A DNA stretch of 64,000 nt. It comes from Halogeometricum rufum (GTDB lineage Archaea > Halobacteriota > Halobacteria > Halobacteriales > Haloferacaceae). The notes under the pieces are model-generated. The model was given only the letters and a program-made list of their open reading frames with translations. It searched no databases and was not told the DNA's origin. Shown piece by piece: positions 35,428 through 44,928 of the stretch. A program made the position numbers and the translations under genes. Position 1 is the stretch's first letter; every line of letters starts with the position of its first letter. Location: positions 62,001-126,000 of the forward strand of contig NZ_FOYT01000001.1 of assembly GCF_900112175.1 (NCBI RefSeq), in the 5' to 3' direction.

Positions 35428-36342
35428 TTACGCGATTTTGTCGTACTGGTCGCGGAGTTTCTCCGCGGCGTCGTCCATCAGGTCCCGTTCGTAGTCGTCC
35501 AGGTCCCACTCGACGACTTCCTCGATGCCGTCGGAGCCGAGTTTGACCGGGACGCCGAACGCGGTGTCCTCGTAGCCGTACTCGCCGTCGAGTGCGAGCG
35601 ACCCCGGCAGGACTTCGCCCGTGTCGTTCAGGATGGCCTCGACCATGTGGGCGACGCCCGTCGCGGGCCCCCACTGGGTCGCGCCCTTCCGGGAGATGAC
35701 GTCCATCGCGGACTCCTGCAGGTCCGAGAGAATCTCCTCGCGTTCGTCGGCGGTGAACTCGGGGTCCGCGCCGTCGACGCGGACCTTCGAGAACACGGGC
35801 ACCTGCGCGTCGCCGTGTTCGCCGAGGATGGTCGCCTCGACGTTCTTCACGGGTACGTCGAAGCGCTGACTGAGGACGTAGCGGAAGCGCGCCGAGTCGA
35901 GTCGGCCGCCGAAGCCGACGACCTTGTGTCGGTCGCGGTCGCCCGCCTCGTACAGGTGGCGGTTCAGGAGGTCCACCGGGTTCGAGGTGGTGACGGAGAC
36001 GAAGTCGTCGTTGTGTTCGGCCAGCGAGGAGCCGATGTCCTCCATGATGGGCGCGTTGTCGCCCGCGAGGTCGATGCGGGTCTGGCCCTCCTTCCGCGGA
36101 ATCCCGGCCGTGATGACCACCACGTCGGAGCCGGCGGTGTCCTCGTAGGTGCCCTGGTACACCTCCGTGTTCGAGTCGTACGCGATGCCGTGGTTGGTGT
36201 CCGCTGCCTGCCCGACCGTCTTGTCCTCCATGTCCGGGATGTCGACGAAGACGAGTTCGTCCACGACGTCCCGAAGCGCGAGGTTGTACCCGGCGGCGGC
36301 GCCGACAGTGCCGGCGGCCCCGACCACGCTAACTTTCGTCAT
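35428..36342 (-). CDS. mdh: malate dehydrogenase
   Basis: A 304-residue LDH-like malate dehydrogenase interconverting malate and oxaloacetate with NAD(H). The start [20 protein letters not shown] carries the dinucleotide loop GAAGTVG. Asp34 in VFVDIP favours [21 protein letters not shown] is the mobile loop with substrate arginines, [11 protein letters not shown] follows, and the catalytic His lies in ILGEHGD. The length equals that of Haloarcula malate dehydrogenase, as I recall it. The start is ATG 36342; the frame continues upstream but without similarity. It is divergent from the gene at 36509. Confidence 0.95.
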   Translation of the reverse strand: MTKVSVVGAAGTVGAAAGYNLALRDVVDELVFVDIPDMEDKTVGQAADTNHGIAYDSNTEVYQGTYEDTAGSDVVVITAGIPRKEGQTRIDLAGDNAPIMEDIGSSLAEHNDDFVSVTTSNPVDLLNRHLYEAGDRDRHKVVGFGGRLDSARFRYVLSQRFDVPVKNVEATILGEHGDAQVPVFSKVRVDGADPEFTADEREEILSDLQESAMDVISRKGATQWGPATGVAHMVEAILNDTGEVLPGSLALDGEYGYEDTAFGVPVKLGSDGIEEVVEWDLDDYERDLMDDAAEKLRDQYDKIA

Positions 36343-36508
36343 ACCACGTAAACGACGCCGCGGATTCCGATTAAACGCTTCGGAACGGCCTTCTCCGCGG
36401 CTGTACCGTCGTAACAGTGTTCGTCGTTCGTCGAATATCCGAGCGTTCGCTCGGGTGCGGCCCCGCTTCCCGGAGGGTTTTTCGACGCACGGCGCATTCG
36501 TGGCGTGT

Positions 36509-37222
36509 ATGAGCGACTTCGACAAGGAAGCGGAGCGACAGCGCCTCCGCGAAAAATACGAGAAAGACACGGAGCGACGGGAGGAGACGCAGCGGATGAG
36601 CGAACTCCTCCTGCAGGGCGCGACGATGACGAACAGCCACTGCAACGAGTGCGGGACGCCCATCTTCCGGTATCAGGGGACGGAGTTCTGCCCGAACTGC
36701 CAGCACAAGCAGGCGAGCGCCGCCGCGGAGCAGGCGGACGCCGCCGCCGCGGAGGTGGCCGAGGGGCAGGCGGAGGCGAACGGCGCGACGACGCCGCCGG
36801 CGACGGCGGACGGCCAAGCCGACGCGGAGGGAGCGACCGAATCGGGCGCTGCCGACGCGGACGCTTCGGGGACGGCGGAGACACCGACCGCCGAGGCGGC
36901 GTCGCCGCAGTCGGCGTCGCAGTCCGGGTCGGGCGCGCCGACGCCCGCCTCGGCGGCGACGCGGACGGACGAGGCCGTCTCCGGGGTGGAGACAGAGACT
37001 CCCGCGACGACGGCAGACGCGACAGCGACGGACGCGACAGCGACGCCCGCGACGACGGCGCCGGAGACGGGTGCCTCGATGCAGACGGCGCGCGAGTCGC
37101 TCCTCGAAGCCGTCACCCGGCACGCGCGACGGGCGACGGCGGCGGACGAACCCCGTCGGGCCAAACAGCACCTCGAAGCGGCGCGCGAGGCGGCCGAAGC
37201 GCTCGACGCCCTCGGGCGATAA
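36509..37222 (+). CDS. zinc-ribbon protein of the Sjogren autoantigen p27 type
   Basis: A 237-residue protein. Residues 1-35 are a charged helix ([20 protein letters not shown]). A zinc ribbon follows, CNECGTPIF and FCPNCQH (about 45-68), as in the archaeal group related to autoantigen p27 (ZNRD2-like). A long Ala/Thr/Glu/Gln-rich disordered segment (about 70-190) leads to a C-terminal helical domain ([20 protein letters not shown]). The start is ATG 36509. It lies 37 bases before the universal stress protein gene on the same strand. Its role is not established. Confidence 0.8.
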   Translation: MSDFDKEAERQRLREKYEKDTERREETQRMSELLLQGATMTNSHCNECGTPIFRYQGTEFCPNCQHKQASAAAEQADAAAAEVAEGQAEANGATTPPATADGQADAEGATESGAADADASGTAETPTAEAASPQSASQSGSGAPTPASAATRTDEAVSGVETETPATTADATATDATATPATTAPETGASMQTARESLLEAVTRHARRATAADEPRRAKQHLEAAREAAEALDALGR

Positions 37223-37259
37223 CACCTACCTCTTTGCATCTCCCTTCCGTACGGCGGAT

Positions 37260-37649
37260 ATGAAGATTCTCGCCCCCATCGACGGCTCCGACTGCAGCAT
37301 CCGCGCCGTGGAGTTCGCCGTCGAACTCGCGGTCCGATTCGACGCCGAACTCCACGTCGTCCACTTCTCCGACAGCGAGACGGACGCGACGGACATCGTG
37401 CTGGACCGCGCGCGCGACGCCATCGCGGGTACCGACTTAGACTCGGAGCCGGAACTGTCGCTCCTGGAGTTGGACGTCGTCCCCGGAAATCAGGTCGGCA
37501 AGGAGATTCTGCGACTGGTGCGCGAACGCGACGTCGACCACGTCGTGATGGGACACCACGGCTCCGGCACCATCGAGCGCGCCATCCTCGGGAGCGCGGC
37601 GGAGACGGTGGTGCGTGACGAGAGCGTTCCCGTCACCGTCGTCCCCTGA
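37260..37649 (+). CDS. universal stress protein (UspA family)
   Basis: A 129-residue single-domain Usp. The start MKILAPIDGSDCSIRAVEFA and the nucleotide motif GHHGSGTIERAILGSAAETV, with its G-x2-G-x9-G-Ser pattern, mark an ATP-binding member. It ends with VPVTVV as usual. Such proteins are small dimeric stress or signalling factors. The gene is 37 bases after the zinc-ribbon gene and likely co-transcribed with it. No membrane or kinase domain is attached. Confidence 0.92.
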   Translation: MKILAPIDGSDCSIRAVEFAVELAVRFDAELHVVHFSDSETDATDIVLDRARDAIAGTDLDSEPELSLLELDVVPGNQVGKEILRLVRERDVDHVVMGHHGSGTIERAILGSAAETVVRDESVPVTVVP

Positions 37650-37684
37650 AGCCCCGAGTCGCGACGGGCGGTCGGTGGCCCGTC

Positions 37685-37894
37685 TCAGGCCGTCTGCGCG
37701 TCCGCCGAGAGCGCGTTCGCCGGGCCGGGCGTCCGGTCGCGGGAGCGTTGCGCGTAGTCGTACAACGCGCGCTCAGACTGGGGCGTCGGCGTGCTGACGC
37801 CCACCCGTTCGGCGTCGGTCGGCGAATCCGTCTCGTGTTGCGGATCACCGTAGAACGACGGCACCACACCGCAGCCTGAGAAATTGGTACTCAT
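37685..37894 (-). CDS. 69-residue hypothetical protein
   Basis: A small soluble protein starting MSTNFSGCGVVPSFYGDPQH and continuing with a Thr/Pro/Ser/Asp-rich middle and a helical end (SERALYDYAQRSRDR). The leader 37895-37930 is AT-rich (TAAATACTTGG, GATATAG), giving a plausible minus-strand promoter. Its codon use is normal. No family was recognised. It converges with the universal stress protein gene. Confidence 0.5.
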   Translation of the reverse strand: MSTNFSGCGVVPSFYGDPQHETDSPTDAERVGVSTPTPQSERALYDYAQRSRDRTPGPANALSADAQTA

Positions 37895-37995
37895 TCTGTA
37901 GTAAATACTTGGTGTCGAGAGGATATAGTCGTTGCTCCGACAGTTATCGCGTGAAGCTCGTTCGCAGAATCTGAGAGCTGCGGTGCGGGGGTCGG

Positions 37996-40560
37996 CTACT
38001 CGTACGCCGACCCGACCACGTCGCGGATGCGTTCGGCCGTGACCGACCCGACGCCGGACACCTCCAACAGGTCGTCCTCGCGGGCGGTCATCACCGCCTC
38101 GACGGTGCCGAACTCCTCCAGCAGAGTGCGGGCGGTGACGGGACCGATGTCCGCGATGGCGGAGACGACGTACTCCTGCTGTTCGGCGAGCGTCTTCGCG
38201 CTCTTGCCGCCGTGGACGCTGACGGAGCGTTCGCGCTCGGTCTGTTCGCGCGTCGCGATGGTCTCGAGGAGTTCGGCCGTGTCGTCCTCGTCGCGCGTCT
38301 GGAGGACGCTCACGTCGAAGTCGACGGCGAGTGAGGCGAGTGCGCCCCGAATCGCGCCGGGGTGGACGTTCCGCTCCTCGTAGATGCCCTCGCCTTCGAG
38401 AATCAGGATCGGTCGCGCGTAGGCCCGCGAGAGGTCACCTATCTGCTCGAACAGCGACCGGTCGCCACCGGTGAGCGTGTCGAGGAAGTCCGCGACGGAC
38501 TTTCGCTCGACGGCGACGCGGTCCGAGAGGACGTAGTCGCCGACGGCCAGCGTCTCCAGTCGCGTCTCGACGCCCTCGCGCGTCGAGAGGTCCTTCGCGA
38601 TGTTCGAGTCGAGTTCGCGCTGGTCGACGACGATTTCGACCGTCTCGTCGTCCCGTCCCGCGGTGGCGACGGTGCCGTCGCGTTCTTCGACCGGGGCGTC
38701 CCCGTCTTCCTCGTCGGCGCGGGCTATCTCCTCGTCCGTCGCGGCGAACGCGTCCAGTCCCGCCTGCCCGTCGCCGTCGTCGCCATTCGCGTCGGCGTCG
38801 GCGGACGCCGCGGACTCGCTCGCGTCGCCGTCGCCCGTCTCCCCCGTGGCCGGCGACTGCGGCGAGGCGTCGGGCGTCTCGGCGGGCGCGGCGGCCGTCT
38901 CGCCGTTCGACGCGCCGCCCGCCTCCGTCGCCGCACCGTTCGCTCCCGCCTTCGTCGCCGCGGCGTCGCCGGCGAACGCGTCCAGCCCCTTCTGGGAGTC
39001 GTCGAGTTCCTCCTCCACCTCGTCGGCGACGCCCTTCAGGTCACGGAGTTCCGACTCCATCTCCTTCTCGCGGCGGCGAGAGATCCAGAAGTACGCCTCG
39101 TCGCGCGTGTTCTCGGCCATCAGGACGACGACGCGCCCCTCGGCCTGCCGGCCGGTCCGGCCCTTCCGCTGGATGGAGCGAATCGCCGTCGGGACGGGTT
39201 CGAAGAAGAGCACGAGGTCCACCTCGGGCACGTCCAGACCCTCCTCGGCGACGGAGGTGGAGACGAGCACCTCGAACTCGCCGTTGCGGAACTCGTCCAA
39301 CGTCTCCTGTTGCTCCGTCTGGGTCATCCCGTCCGACCCCTCCCTGTCGCCCTGCCCGACGAACCGCCGGACGTCGAACGACTCCGAGAGGAACTCCGTG
39401 AGGGCCTCGGCGGTGTCGCGCGACTCGGTGAAGACGATGACGCGCTGGCCGCCCTCGATGCCGAGCGTCTGCGCGAGGAGGATTCTGGTACGAGAGAACT
39501 TCGGGTGCAGGCCGTCGAACGACTCGGCCTTCCGCATCGCCTCTCTCACTTTGGGTTCCGCGACGAGTCGCTGACTCGCCTTCGACGCGCCCGACGAACG
39601 CGCGGCGTTGCGCTGACGCTCGAAGTACCGGCGGACAGACTCGACGGACTGCGTCTCGACTAGTTCGACGGCGCGGCGGAGTTTCATCACCTCCGCGTGC
39701 GTGGACATCCCCTTGTAGCCCTCCGACTGGTCGTTGTTCATCAGCTTCTGCAACTCCGCGCGCATCCCGTTCAACTGCTTCTGCGAGACGTCCGGACTCG
39801 TCGTGTTCGTCACGCCGAGGGACTTCAGCTTCTCCAGTCGGTCCGTGATGACCTCGTTGAGCGCGTCGCGTATCCCGAGAATCTCGTCGGGGAGTTGGAT
39901 GCGTTCCCACTCCACGTCGGTGTCGTAGGTGTACTCGTCGACGTCGGCGTCCTCCTCGGTCATCACCTCCACCTCGACCAGACCGAGGTTCTCGCACACT
40001 TCGAGGATGGACTCCTCGTCGCCGCCGGGTGAGGCGCTCATCCCGGTGACGAGGGGGTGCTCGGCGTCGGCGTGGTAGCGCTCGGCGATGTAGACGTAGG
40101 CGTAGTCGCCGGTGCCGCGGTGGCACTCGTCGAACGTGAGATGCGTCACGTCGCGGAGCGACACCCGGTTGCCGATGAGGTCGTTCTCCACCACCTGCGG
40201 CGTCGCGATGACGATGCGGGCGTCGTCCCAGAGGGCCGCCCTGTCGTCCGGGCGGACGTCGCCGGTGAAGACGACGATCTCGTCGTCGGGTATCTGGAGG
40301 GCCTCGCGGTAGAAGTCGGCGTGCTGCTGGACCAGCGGTTTCGTCGGCGCGAGGAAGAGCGCCTTCCCGCCCACCTCGTGGAGTCGTTCGGCGGTCACGA
40401 GGAGGCTGACCGTGGTCTTGCCGAGACCCGTGGGGAGACAGACCAGCGTGTGCGCGTCGCGGGCGGCGCTCGCCAGTCGAATCTGATACAGCCGTCGCTC
40501 GATGAACGACGGACTCAAGAGCGGATGGTCTACGTGCGAGGGGTCGTCGGCGGCCGCCAT
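37996..40560 (-). CDS. hef: Hef, fork-structure helicase-nuclease
   Basis: An 854-residue FANCM/XPF-type protein that remodels and cuts stalled or branched forks. The SF2 helicase holds Walker A PTGLGKT (43-49), DECH (144-147) and QRKGRTGR (464-471). A disordered acidic linker (about 515-640) contains two PCNA-box-like motifs, QKGLDAFA (523-530) and QAGLDAFA (599-606). The XPF nuclease carries VDQREL and the active site ERKSVADF (685-692), and a double helix-hairpin-helix domain closes the protein (about 800-854). Hef in Haloferax volcanii is known to bind PCNA through such a linker motif. All catalytic residues are intact. Confidence 0.97.
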   Translation of the reverse strand: MAAADDPSHVDHPLLSPSFIERRLYQIRLASAARDAHTLVCLPTGLGKTTVSLLVTAERLHEVGGKALFLAPTKPLVQQHADFYREALQIPDDEIVVFTGDVRPDDRAALWDDARIVIATPQVVENDLIGNRVSLRDVTHLTFDECHRGTGDYAYVYIAERYHADAEHPLVTGMSASPGGDEESILEVCENLGLVEVEVMTEEDADVDEYTYDTDVEWERIQLPDEILGIRDALNEVITDRLEKLKSLGVTNTTSPDVSQKQLNGMRAELQKLMNNDQSEGYKGMSTHAEVMKLRRAVELVETQSVESVRRYFERQRNAARSSGASKASQRLVAEPKVREAMRKAESFDGLHPKFSRTRILLAQTLGIEGGQRVIVFTESRDTAEALTEFLSESFDVRRFVGQGDREGSDGMTQTEQQETLDEFRNGEFEVLVSTSVAEEGLDVPEVDLVLFFEPVPTAIRSIQRKGRTGRQAEGRVVVLMAENTRDEAYFWISRRREKEMESELRDLKGVADEVEEELDDSQKGLDAFAGDAAATKAGANGAATEAGGASNGETAAAPAETPDASPQSPATGETGDGDASESAASADADANGDDGDGQAGLDAFAATDEEIARADEEDGDAPVEERDGTVATAGRDDETVEIVVDQRELDSNIAKDLSTREGVETRLETLAVGDYVLSDRVAVERKSVADFLDTLTGGDRSLFEQIGDLSRAYARPILILEGEGIYEERNVHPGAIRGALASLAVDFDVSVLQTRDEDDTAELLETIATREQTERERSVSVHGGKSAKTLAEQQEYVVSAIADIGPVTARTLLEEFGTVEAVMTAREDDLLEVSGVGSVTAERIRDVVGSAYE

Positions 40561-40647
40561 CGACCCTCGCTTCGGTGCGGTGGCGGTTAAGCGTTGGCGA
40601 ACCGTGGCGAAAGTGAACGCCGTCGGCTCACCGCGTCTCGGGTGGTC

Positions 40648-40779
40648 TCAGCGGCGTTCGGGGTCGTCGTCCCAGACGGACCGCGGCGGTTCGTCCCTCT
40701 CGTCGACGGCGTCCGGGACGGACTCGCCGACGAGGTCGGCCCACTCGGCGAGGTGGTGGTCGCGGGTCTCTCGGGTCAT
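40648..40779 (-). CDS. 43-residue acidic mini-protein
   Basis: The frame starts at ATG 40779 with MTRETRDHHLAEWADLVGES and ends PRSVWDDDPERR before TGA 40648. It is very acidic, with Trp residues in both halves. A strong TATATAA box (40811-40817 plus-strand coordinates) is about 35 bases upstream on the minus strand, which supports expression. It lies between the ferredoxin and hef on the same strand. I could not name a family. Confidence 0.55.
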   Translation of the reverse strand: MTRETRDHHLAEWADLVGESVPDAVDERDEPPRSVWDDDPERR

Positions 40780-40885
40780 TGGCTCTCGGGAGAAAGGGTC
40801 ACGGCGTGCGTATATAACGATTGTGCCTGTGTATCACAATTCTGGAACGACCGCAACGAACGCCCCCCGCTCTCGGGTGCGGCCC

Positions 40886-41128
40886 TCAGACGACCTGTTC
40901 GCCGTCGTCGTCGTACAGTTCGATGGCGTCGACGGGACAGACGCGGGCGGCGAACTTCGCGTCGAACTCCGCGTCCTCCGGGACTTCGAGTTCGAAGACG
41001 TCCTCTTCGACCTCCTCGGCGCCGACCAGGTCGGCCTTGCCCGCGTCGAGGTTCTTCTCGAACGCCTCCCACTCGTCGACGCACTGGAACATCCCGATGC
41101 AGGTGTCGCGGTCGTAGCGAATCTTCAT
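40886..41128 (-). CDS. monocluster ferredoxin, probably 3Fe-4S
   Basis: An 80-residue acidic ferredoxin. The ligands are Cys10 and Cys16 in TCIGMFQC and a final Cys in RVCPVDAI. Where a 4Fe-4S protein has its second cysteine (CxxCxxC), this one has Met13, so a 3Fe-4S cluster is expected. Such proteins carry electrons to cytochrome P450s or other oxidoreductases. The acidic insert between the cysteine motifs (about 20-55) is halophilic. The start is ATG 41128; an in-frame start at 41155 would add nine residues. It is divergent from hel308. Confidence 0.85.
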   Translation of the reverse strand: MKIRYDRDTCIGMFQCVDEWEAFEKNLDAGKADLVGAEEVEEDVFELEVPEDAEFDAKFAARVCPVDAIELYDDDGEQVV

Positions 41129-41231
41129 GCGCGGTGCTTCGGCGAGGGCGTACAAAGCGGTGACGACGCGGGGGCGTCAGCGTCGCGGACGACGCGCCGC
41201 CACCGGCGACTCGCGCCGCGGGGTCCGACCA

Positions 41232-41237
41232 TTTAAA
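41232..41237 (+). promoter_or_regulatory. TATA box of hel308
   Basis: TTTAAA is centred about 28 bases before ATG 41263, so the hel308 transcript should start at or next to its first codon. This decides the start over the upstream in-frame codon at 41242, which would lie at or before the transcription start. Confidence 0.65.
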
Positions 41238-41262
41238 CCGGGTGACGGCTTACTCCGGCGCA

Positions 41263-43689
41263 ATGAGACCGGAGGACGTGCCCGGCTTACCCGAGGGGGT
41301 GCCCGAGCAGTTGCAGTCGGAGGGCATCGAGGAACTGTACCCCCCGCAGGCCGAGGCGGTGGAGGCGGGCGTGACGGAGGGCGAGAGCGTCCTCGCCTCC
41401 ATCCCGACGGCGTCCGGCAAGACGTTCGTCGCGGAGATGGCGATGCTGTCGAGCGTCCAGCGCGGCGGGAAGGCGCTCTACATCGTTCCCCTCCGCGCGC
41501 TGGCCTCCGAGAAGAAGGCCGAGTTCGAGCGCTGGGAGGAGTTCGGCGTCGACGTGGGCGTCTCCACCGGCAACTACGAGTCCAGCGGCGAGTGGCTCTC
41601 CTCGCGGGACGTCATCGTCGCCACCTCGGAGAAAGTGGACTCGCTCATCCGGAACAACGCGCCGTGGGTGAGCGAACTCTCCTGCGTCGTCGCCGACGAA
41701 GTCCACCTCGTCGACGACAGCCACCGCGGGCCCACTCTCGAAGTCACCCTCGGCAAACTCCGGAAGATAAACCCCGGCCTGCAGGTGGTCGCCCTCTCGG
41801 CCACCGTGGGCAACGCCGACGAGGTGGCCGAGTGGCTGGACGCCACCCTCGTCGAGTCCGACTGGCGGCCCATCGACCTGAAGATGGGCGTCCACTACGG
41901 CAACGCCGTCTCGTTCGACGACGGGAGTCAGCGGGAGGTGCCGGTTGGAAAGGGCGACCGGAAGACGAACGCCCTCGTCGCCGACGCGCTGGACGAGGGA
42001 GGGTCCTCGCTCGTCTTCGTCAACTCCCGGCGGAACGCCGAGGCGGCGGCGAAGCGACTGAAGGACGTGACCGCGCGGTATCTCACCCCCGAAGAGGAGG
42101 GGGAGTTGGCCGAACTCGCGGGGGAGATACGCGACGTCTCCGACACCGAGACGAGCGACACCCTCGCGAACTGCGTGGCGAAGGGCGCGGCGTTCCACCA
42201 CGCCGGACTCGCCGCCGACCACCGCAGTCTGGTCGAGGACGCCTTCCGCGACAGACTCGTGAAGACGGTGTCGGCGACGCCGACGCTGGCCGCCGGCGTG
42301 AACACGCCGAGTCGACGGGTCGTCGTCCGCGACTGGCAGCGCTACGACGGCGAGTTCGGCGGCATGAAACCGCTCGACGTGCTGGAGGTCCACCAGATGA
42401 TGGGACGGGCGGGCCGCCCCGGACTCGACCCCTACGGCGAGGCCGTCCTGTTGGCGAAGGACGCCGACACGCGCGACGAACTGTTCGAGCGGTACGTCTG
42501 GGCCGACCCCGAGCCCGTCCGCTCGAAACTGGCCGCCGAACCCGCCCTGCGGACGCACCTGCTCGCCACCGTCGCCTCCGGGTTCGCCCACACCCGCGAG
42601 GGACTGCTGGAGTTCCTCGACCGGACGCTGTACGCGACGCAGACGGACGAGCCCGGCCGACTCGAACGCGTCACCGACACCGTCCTCGACTACCTCGAAG
42701 CGAACGGTTTCGTCGAACGCGAGGACGGCACCGTGAGCGCGACGTCCGTCGGCCACACCGTCTCGCGACTCTACCTCGACCCGATGAGCGCGGCGGAGAT
42801 ACTCGACGGACTGGAGTGGGCCGCCGACCACCGCGAGGAGAGCCTGCGGAAACTCGAAGGCGTCGAGTCGGCCTCCGAACCCGCCGAATCGGGCGGCTTC
42901 CAGCGCGCGAGCGAGATGGTCGACGACGGAGACGGCGACGACGCGGGGTCGTTCGAGACGGACCGGACGTATCCGACCGCGCTCGGCCTGTTCCACCTCG
43001 TCTCGCGCACCCCGGACATGTACCAGCTCTACCTCAAATCCGGCGACAGAGAGACGTACACCGAGGAGTGCTACGAGCGCGAACCCGAGTTGCTCGGGAA
43101 GACGCCCTCGGAGTACGAGGACGTGCGCTTCGAGGAGTGGCTCTCCGCGCTGAAGACCGCCCGACTGCTCGAAGACTGGGCGAGCGAGGTGGACGAGGAC
43201 CGGATAACCGAACGCTACGGCGTCGGCCCCGGCGACATCAGAGGGAAGGTCGAGACGGCGCAGTGGTTGCTCGGCGCGGCGGAGCGACTCGCCGGGGAGT
43301 TGGACCGCGCTTCGACCGTCGCCGTCCGCGAGGCGAAAAAGCGCGTCGAGTACGGCGTCCGCGACGAACTGCTCGACCTCGCCGGGGTCCGCGGCGTCGG
43401 GCGGAAGCGGGCCCGCCGACTGTTCGAGGCCGGCATCGAGACGCGGAACGACCTGCGCGAGGCGGACAAGTCCGTCGTCCTCGCCGCGTTGCGGGGGCGA
43501 CGGAAGACGGCCGAGAACGTCCTCGAAGCCGCCGGCCGACGGGACCCCTCGATGGACGACGTGGACGAGGCCGAGGGCGTCTCCGACGCGACGTTCGAAC
43601 GGGCGAGCGGTCGGACCGACGGCGAACGGGACGAAGGCGACGACGCCGACGACCCGCAGGAACAGGCCAGTCTGGGTGATTTCGGGTGA
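41263..43689 (+). CDS. hel308: Hel308 DNA helicase
   Basis: An 808-residue Ski2-like 3'-5' helicase acting on stalled forks and recombination intermediates. Motif Q is YPPQ (26-29), Walker A is IPTASGKT (47-54), DEVH is at 145-148, motif III is SATVG, and motif VI is [10 protein letters not shown]. The ratchet and C-terminal helix-loop-helix domains follow ([20 protein letters not shown] near 705-725). The last residues QASLGDF (801-807) resemble a PCNA box, after an acidic tail. The start is ATG 41263, set by its TATA box. It overlaps cgi121 by four bases. Confidence 0.96.
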   Translation: MRPEDVPGLPEGVPEQLQSEGIEELYPPQAEAVEAGVTEGESVLASIPTASGKTFVAEMAMLSSVQRGGKALYIVPLRALASEKKAEFERWEEFGVDVGVSTGNYESSGEWLSSRDVIVATSEKVDSLIRNNAPWVSELSCVVADEVHLVDDSHRGPTLEVTLGKLRKINPGLQVVALSATVGNADEVAEWLDATLVESDWRPIDLKMGVHYGNAVSFDDGSQREVPVGKGDRKTNALVADALDEGGSSLVFVNSRRNAEAAAKRLKDVTARYLTPEEEGELAELAGEIRDVSDTETSDTLANCVAKGAAFHHAGLAADHRSLVEDAFRDRLVKTVSATPTLAAGVNTPSRRVVVRDWQRYDGEFGGMKPLDVLEVHQMMGRAGRPGLDPYGEAVLLAKDADTRDELFERYVWADPEPVRSKLAAEPALRTHLLATVASGFAHTREGLLEFLDRTLYATQTDEPGRLERVTDTVLDYLEANGFVEREDGTVSATSVGHTVSRLYLDPMSAAEILDGLEWAADHREESLRKLEGVESASEPAESGGFQRASEMVDDGDGDDAGSFETDRTYPTALGLFHLVSRTPDMYQLYLKSGDRETYTEECYEREPELLGKTPSEYEDVRFEEWLSALKTARLLEDWASEVDEDRITERYGVGPGDIRGKVETAQWLLGAAERLAGELDRASTVAVREAKKRVEYGVRDELLDLAGVRGVGRKRARRLFEAGIETRNDLREADKSVVLAALRGRRKTAENVLEAAGRRDPSMDDVDEAEGVSDATFERASGRTDGERDEGDDADDPQEQASLGDFG

Positions 43690-44174
43690 GGTTCGTCGAG
43701 GGCGTCGCGACCGTCGAGGAAGTGGACGCGTTCGTCGCCGCCGTGGGCGCAGTCGCCGACGAGACGGGCGCGACCGTGCAGGTGTTCGACGCGCGGTACG
43801 TCGTGAGCGAGACGCACCTCCGCCGCGCCGTCGAACTCGCGGACCGCGCCATCGAACGGGGCGAGAACGTCGCCCGCGACAGGGCGGTGGAGATTCTCTT
43901 GTACGCCGCCGGTCGGCGGCAGATAGACGACGCACTGGCGATGGGCGTCTCCGCGGGGGAGACGGCGGTGGTGGCAGTCGTGGACGGCGGCGACGAGAGC
44001 GAGGCGGCGGCGCGACTCCGTGACCTGTTCGCCCCGCGACAGACGCTCGGCCGGTACGACGAGGAACGCGTCCGCGAGTTCTTCGACGTGACCGACGCCG
44101 AACTCGCGACCGTCGACGGCGATATCGAGCGTCTCGTCTGCGAGCGGGTGGCGCTTCTGAACGTCGAGAAGTGA
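43686..44174 (+). CDS. cgi121: KEOPS subunit Cgi121
   Basis: A 162-residue protein of the KEOPS complex, which makes the t6A modification on tRNAs reading ANN codons. Cgi121 binds the CCA end of tRNA and contacts Bud32. Visible blocks are [40 protein letters not shown] and LAMG...VVAVVD. The length is normal. The start is GTG 43686, overlapping the hel308 stop (GTGA), so translation is coupled. hel308-cgi121 pairing is widespread in haloarchaea. Kae1-Bud32 and Pcc1 are not in the window. Confidence 0.92.
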   Translation: MRFVEGVATVEEVDAFVAAVGAVADETGATVQVFDARYVVSETHLRRAVELADRAIERGENVARDRAVEILLYAAGRRQIDDALAMGVSAGETAVVAVVDGGDESEAAARLRDLFAPRQTLGRYDEERVREFFDVTDAELATVDGDIERLVCERVALLNVEK

Positions 44175-44670
44175 GCGAACCCCTTCGTTTCGTGTGGAGA
44201 ATCCGAGCCGTCGCTCGCGGCCGATACCCCTTCGTTTCGACTGGAGAACGGGAGACTGCGCGTGTGTTCGGCGTCGAGACGAAACGCGAGGACGGCGACG
44301 CCGAACCGAACTGGGGATTACCGACTAACGGGAGCGGGGACTAAAACGATTCGAATCGAGAGCGCCGGTGGCGGTCCGACGGCGACCGGTTCGACGGTGA
44401 CCAGTTCGGCGGGGGTCGACGGTGTTCGCTTCGACGGCAGTCGACGTCGCGACCCGTCGGCTTGTATTCACAGTCAATACCCTACGTCGGCGGCGGCGGA
44501 ACGACCGGACGCCCCGTTGGACGGGGCCCCTCACGGCTCTGGAGGGTGATCCCCGCGTGTTCTCGTCCGCGGGCACTTCCGCGCCGGAGCGACCGGCGCA
44601 CGTGGCGACGCGCTTCTCACACCGGTTAGCCGGTCCATACTTGTATGGGAGACGCGAGTAGGTCGGCCCG
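44175..44670. other. intergenic region with a direct pair of Orc1-box-like sequences
   Basis: A 496-base gap with no convincing gene. CCCCTTCGTTTCGTGTGGAG lies at 44180-44199 and CCCCTTCGTTTCGACTGGAG at 44227-44246. They are in the same orientation, exactly 47 bases apart. By hand alignment they match the best origin box (58519-58538) at 18 and 17 of 20 positions. No AT-rich unwinding segment and no initiator gene adjoin. The rest is GC-rich spacer with repeated GTTCGACGGT-like words around 44388-44445. Confidence 0.7.
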
Positions 44671-44784
44671 ATGGCCCCACACGCCGTCGAATCTCGCGTC
44701 TGCCTCGACTGTGCTCGCGACGACCTCGCGCGGGAAGACGAGGTCCTCGAACGCTGCCCCGACTGCGGCGGACCGATTCGATAG
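44671..44784 (+). CDS. 37-residue zinc-finger mini-protein
   Basis: The frame starts at ATG 44671 with MAPHAVESRVCLDCARDDLA and ends LERCPDCGGPIR before TAG 44782. Two CxxC pairs (VCLDC and RCPDCGG) would hold one zinc; CPxCG is the classic mark of small haloarchaeal zinc-finger proteins, some of which have been shown to affect swarming or biofilm. The upstream segment has CATACTTGTATG (about 44636-44647) as possible promoter. A strong inverted repeat follows at 44853. Confidence 0.72.
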   Translation: MAPHAVESRVCLDCARDDLAREDEVLERCPDCGGPIR

Positions 44785-44852
44785 CCCGGGCGGTCGGCGC
44801 ACGCATCCGCGGCGTGGGGGGAGCCTGCGCGATTCGCCGGGACGAACGTCGA

Positions 44853-44874
44853 ACAGTCTCCGTTCGGAGACTGT
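44853..44874. terminator. perfect inverted repeat, 10-base arms
   Basis: ACAGTCTCCG and CGGAGACTGT flank a TT centre without a mismatch. It lies 69 bases after the zinc-finger mini-gene and 54 bases before the flavoprotein start at 44929. It may be a transcription end for the former or an operator for the latter; the near-continuous symmetry with a two-base centre favours protein binding over a hairpin loop. Confidence 0.5.
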
Positions 44875-44928
44875 CAACCGGCTGAACGGACGGTAGTCGT
44901 TATTCCTCTGGACCGAATACTGTCACCT

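Noticed and set aside
44422-44661. 79-codon plus-strand frame after the Orc1-box pair
   Set aside because: Low acidity, Arg/Thr-rich and no start signal; treated as intergenic.
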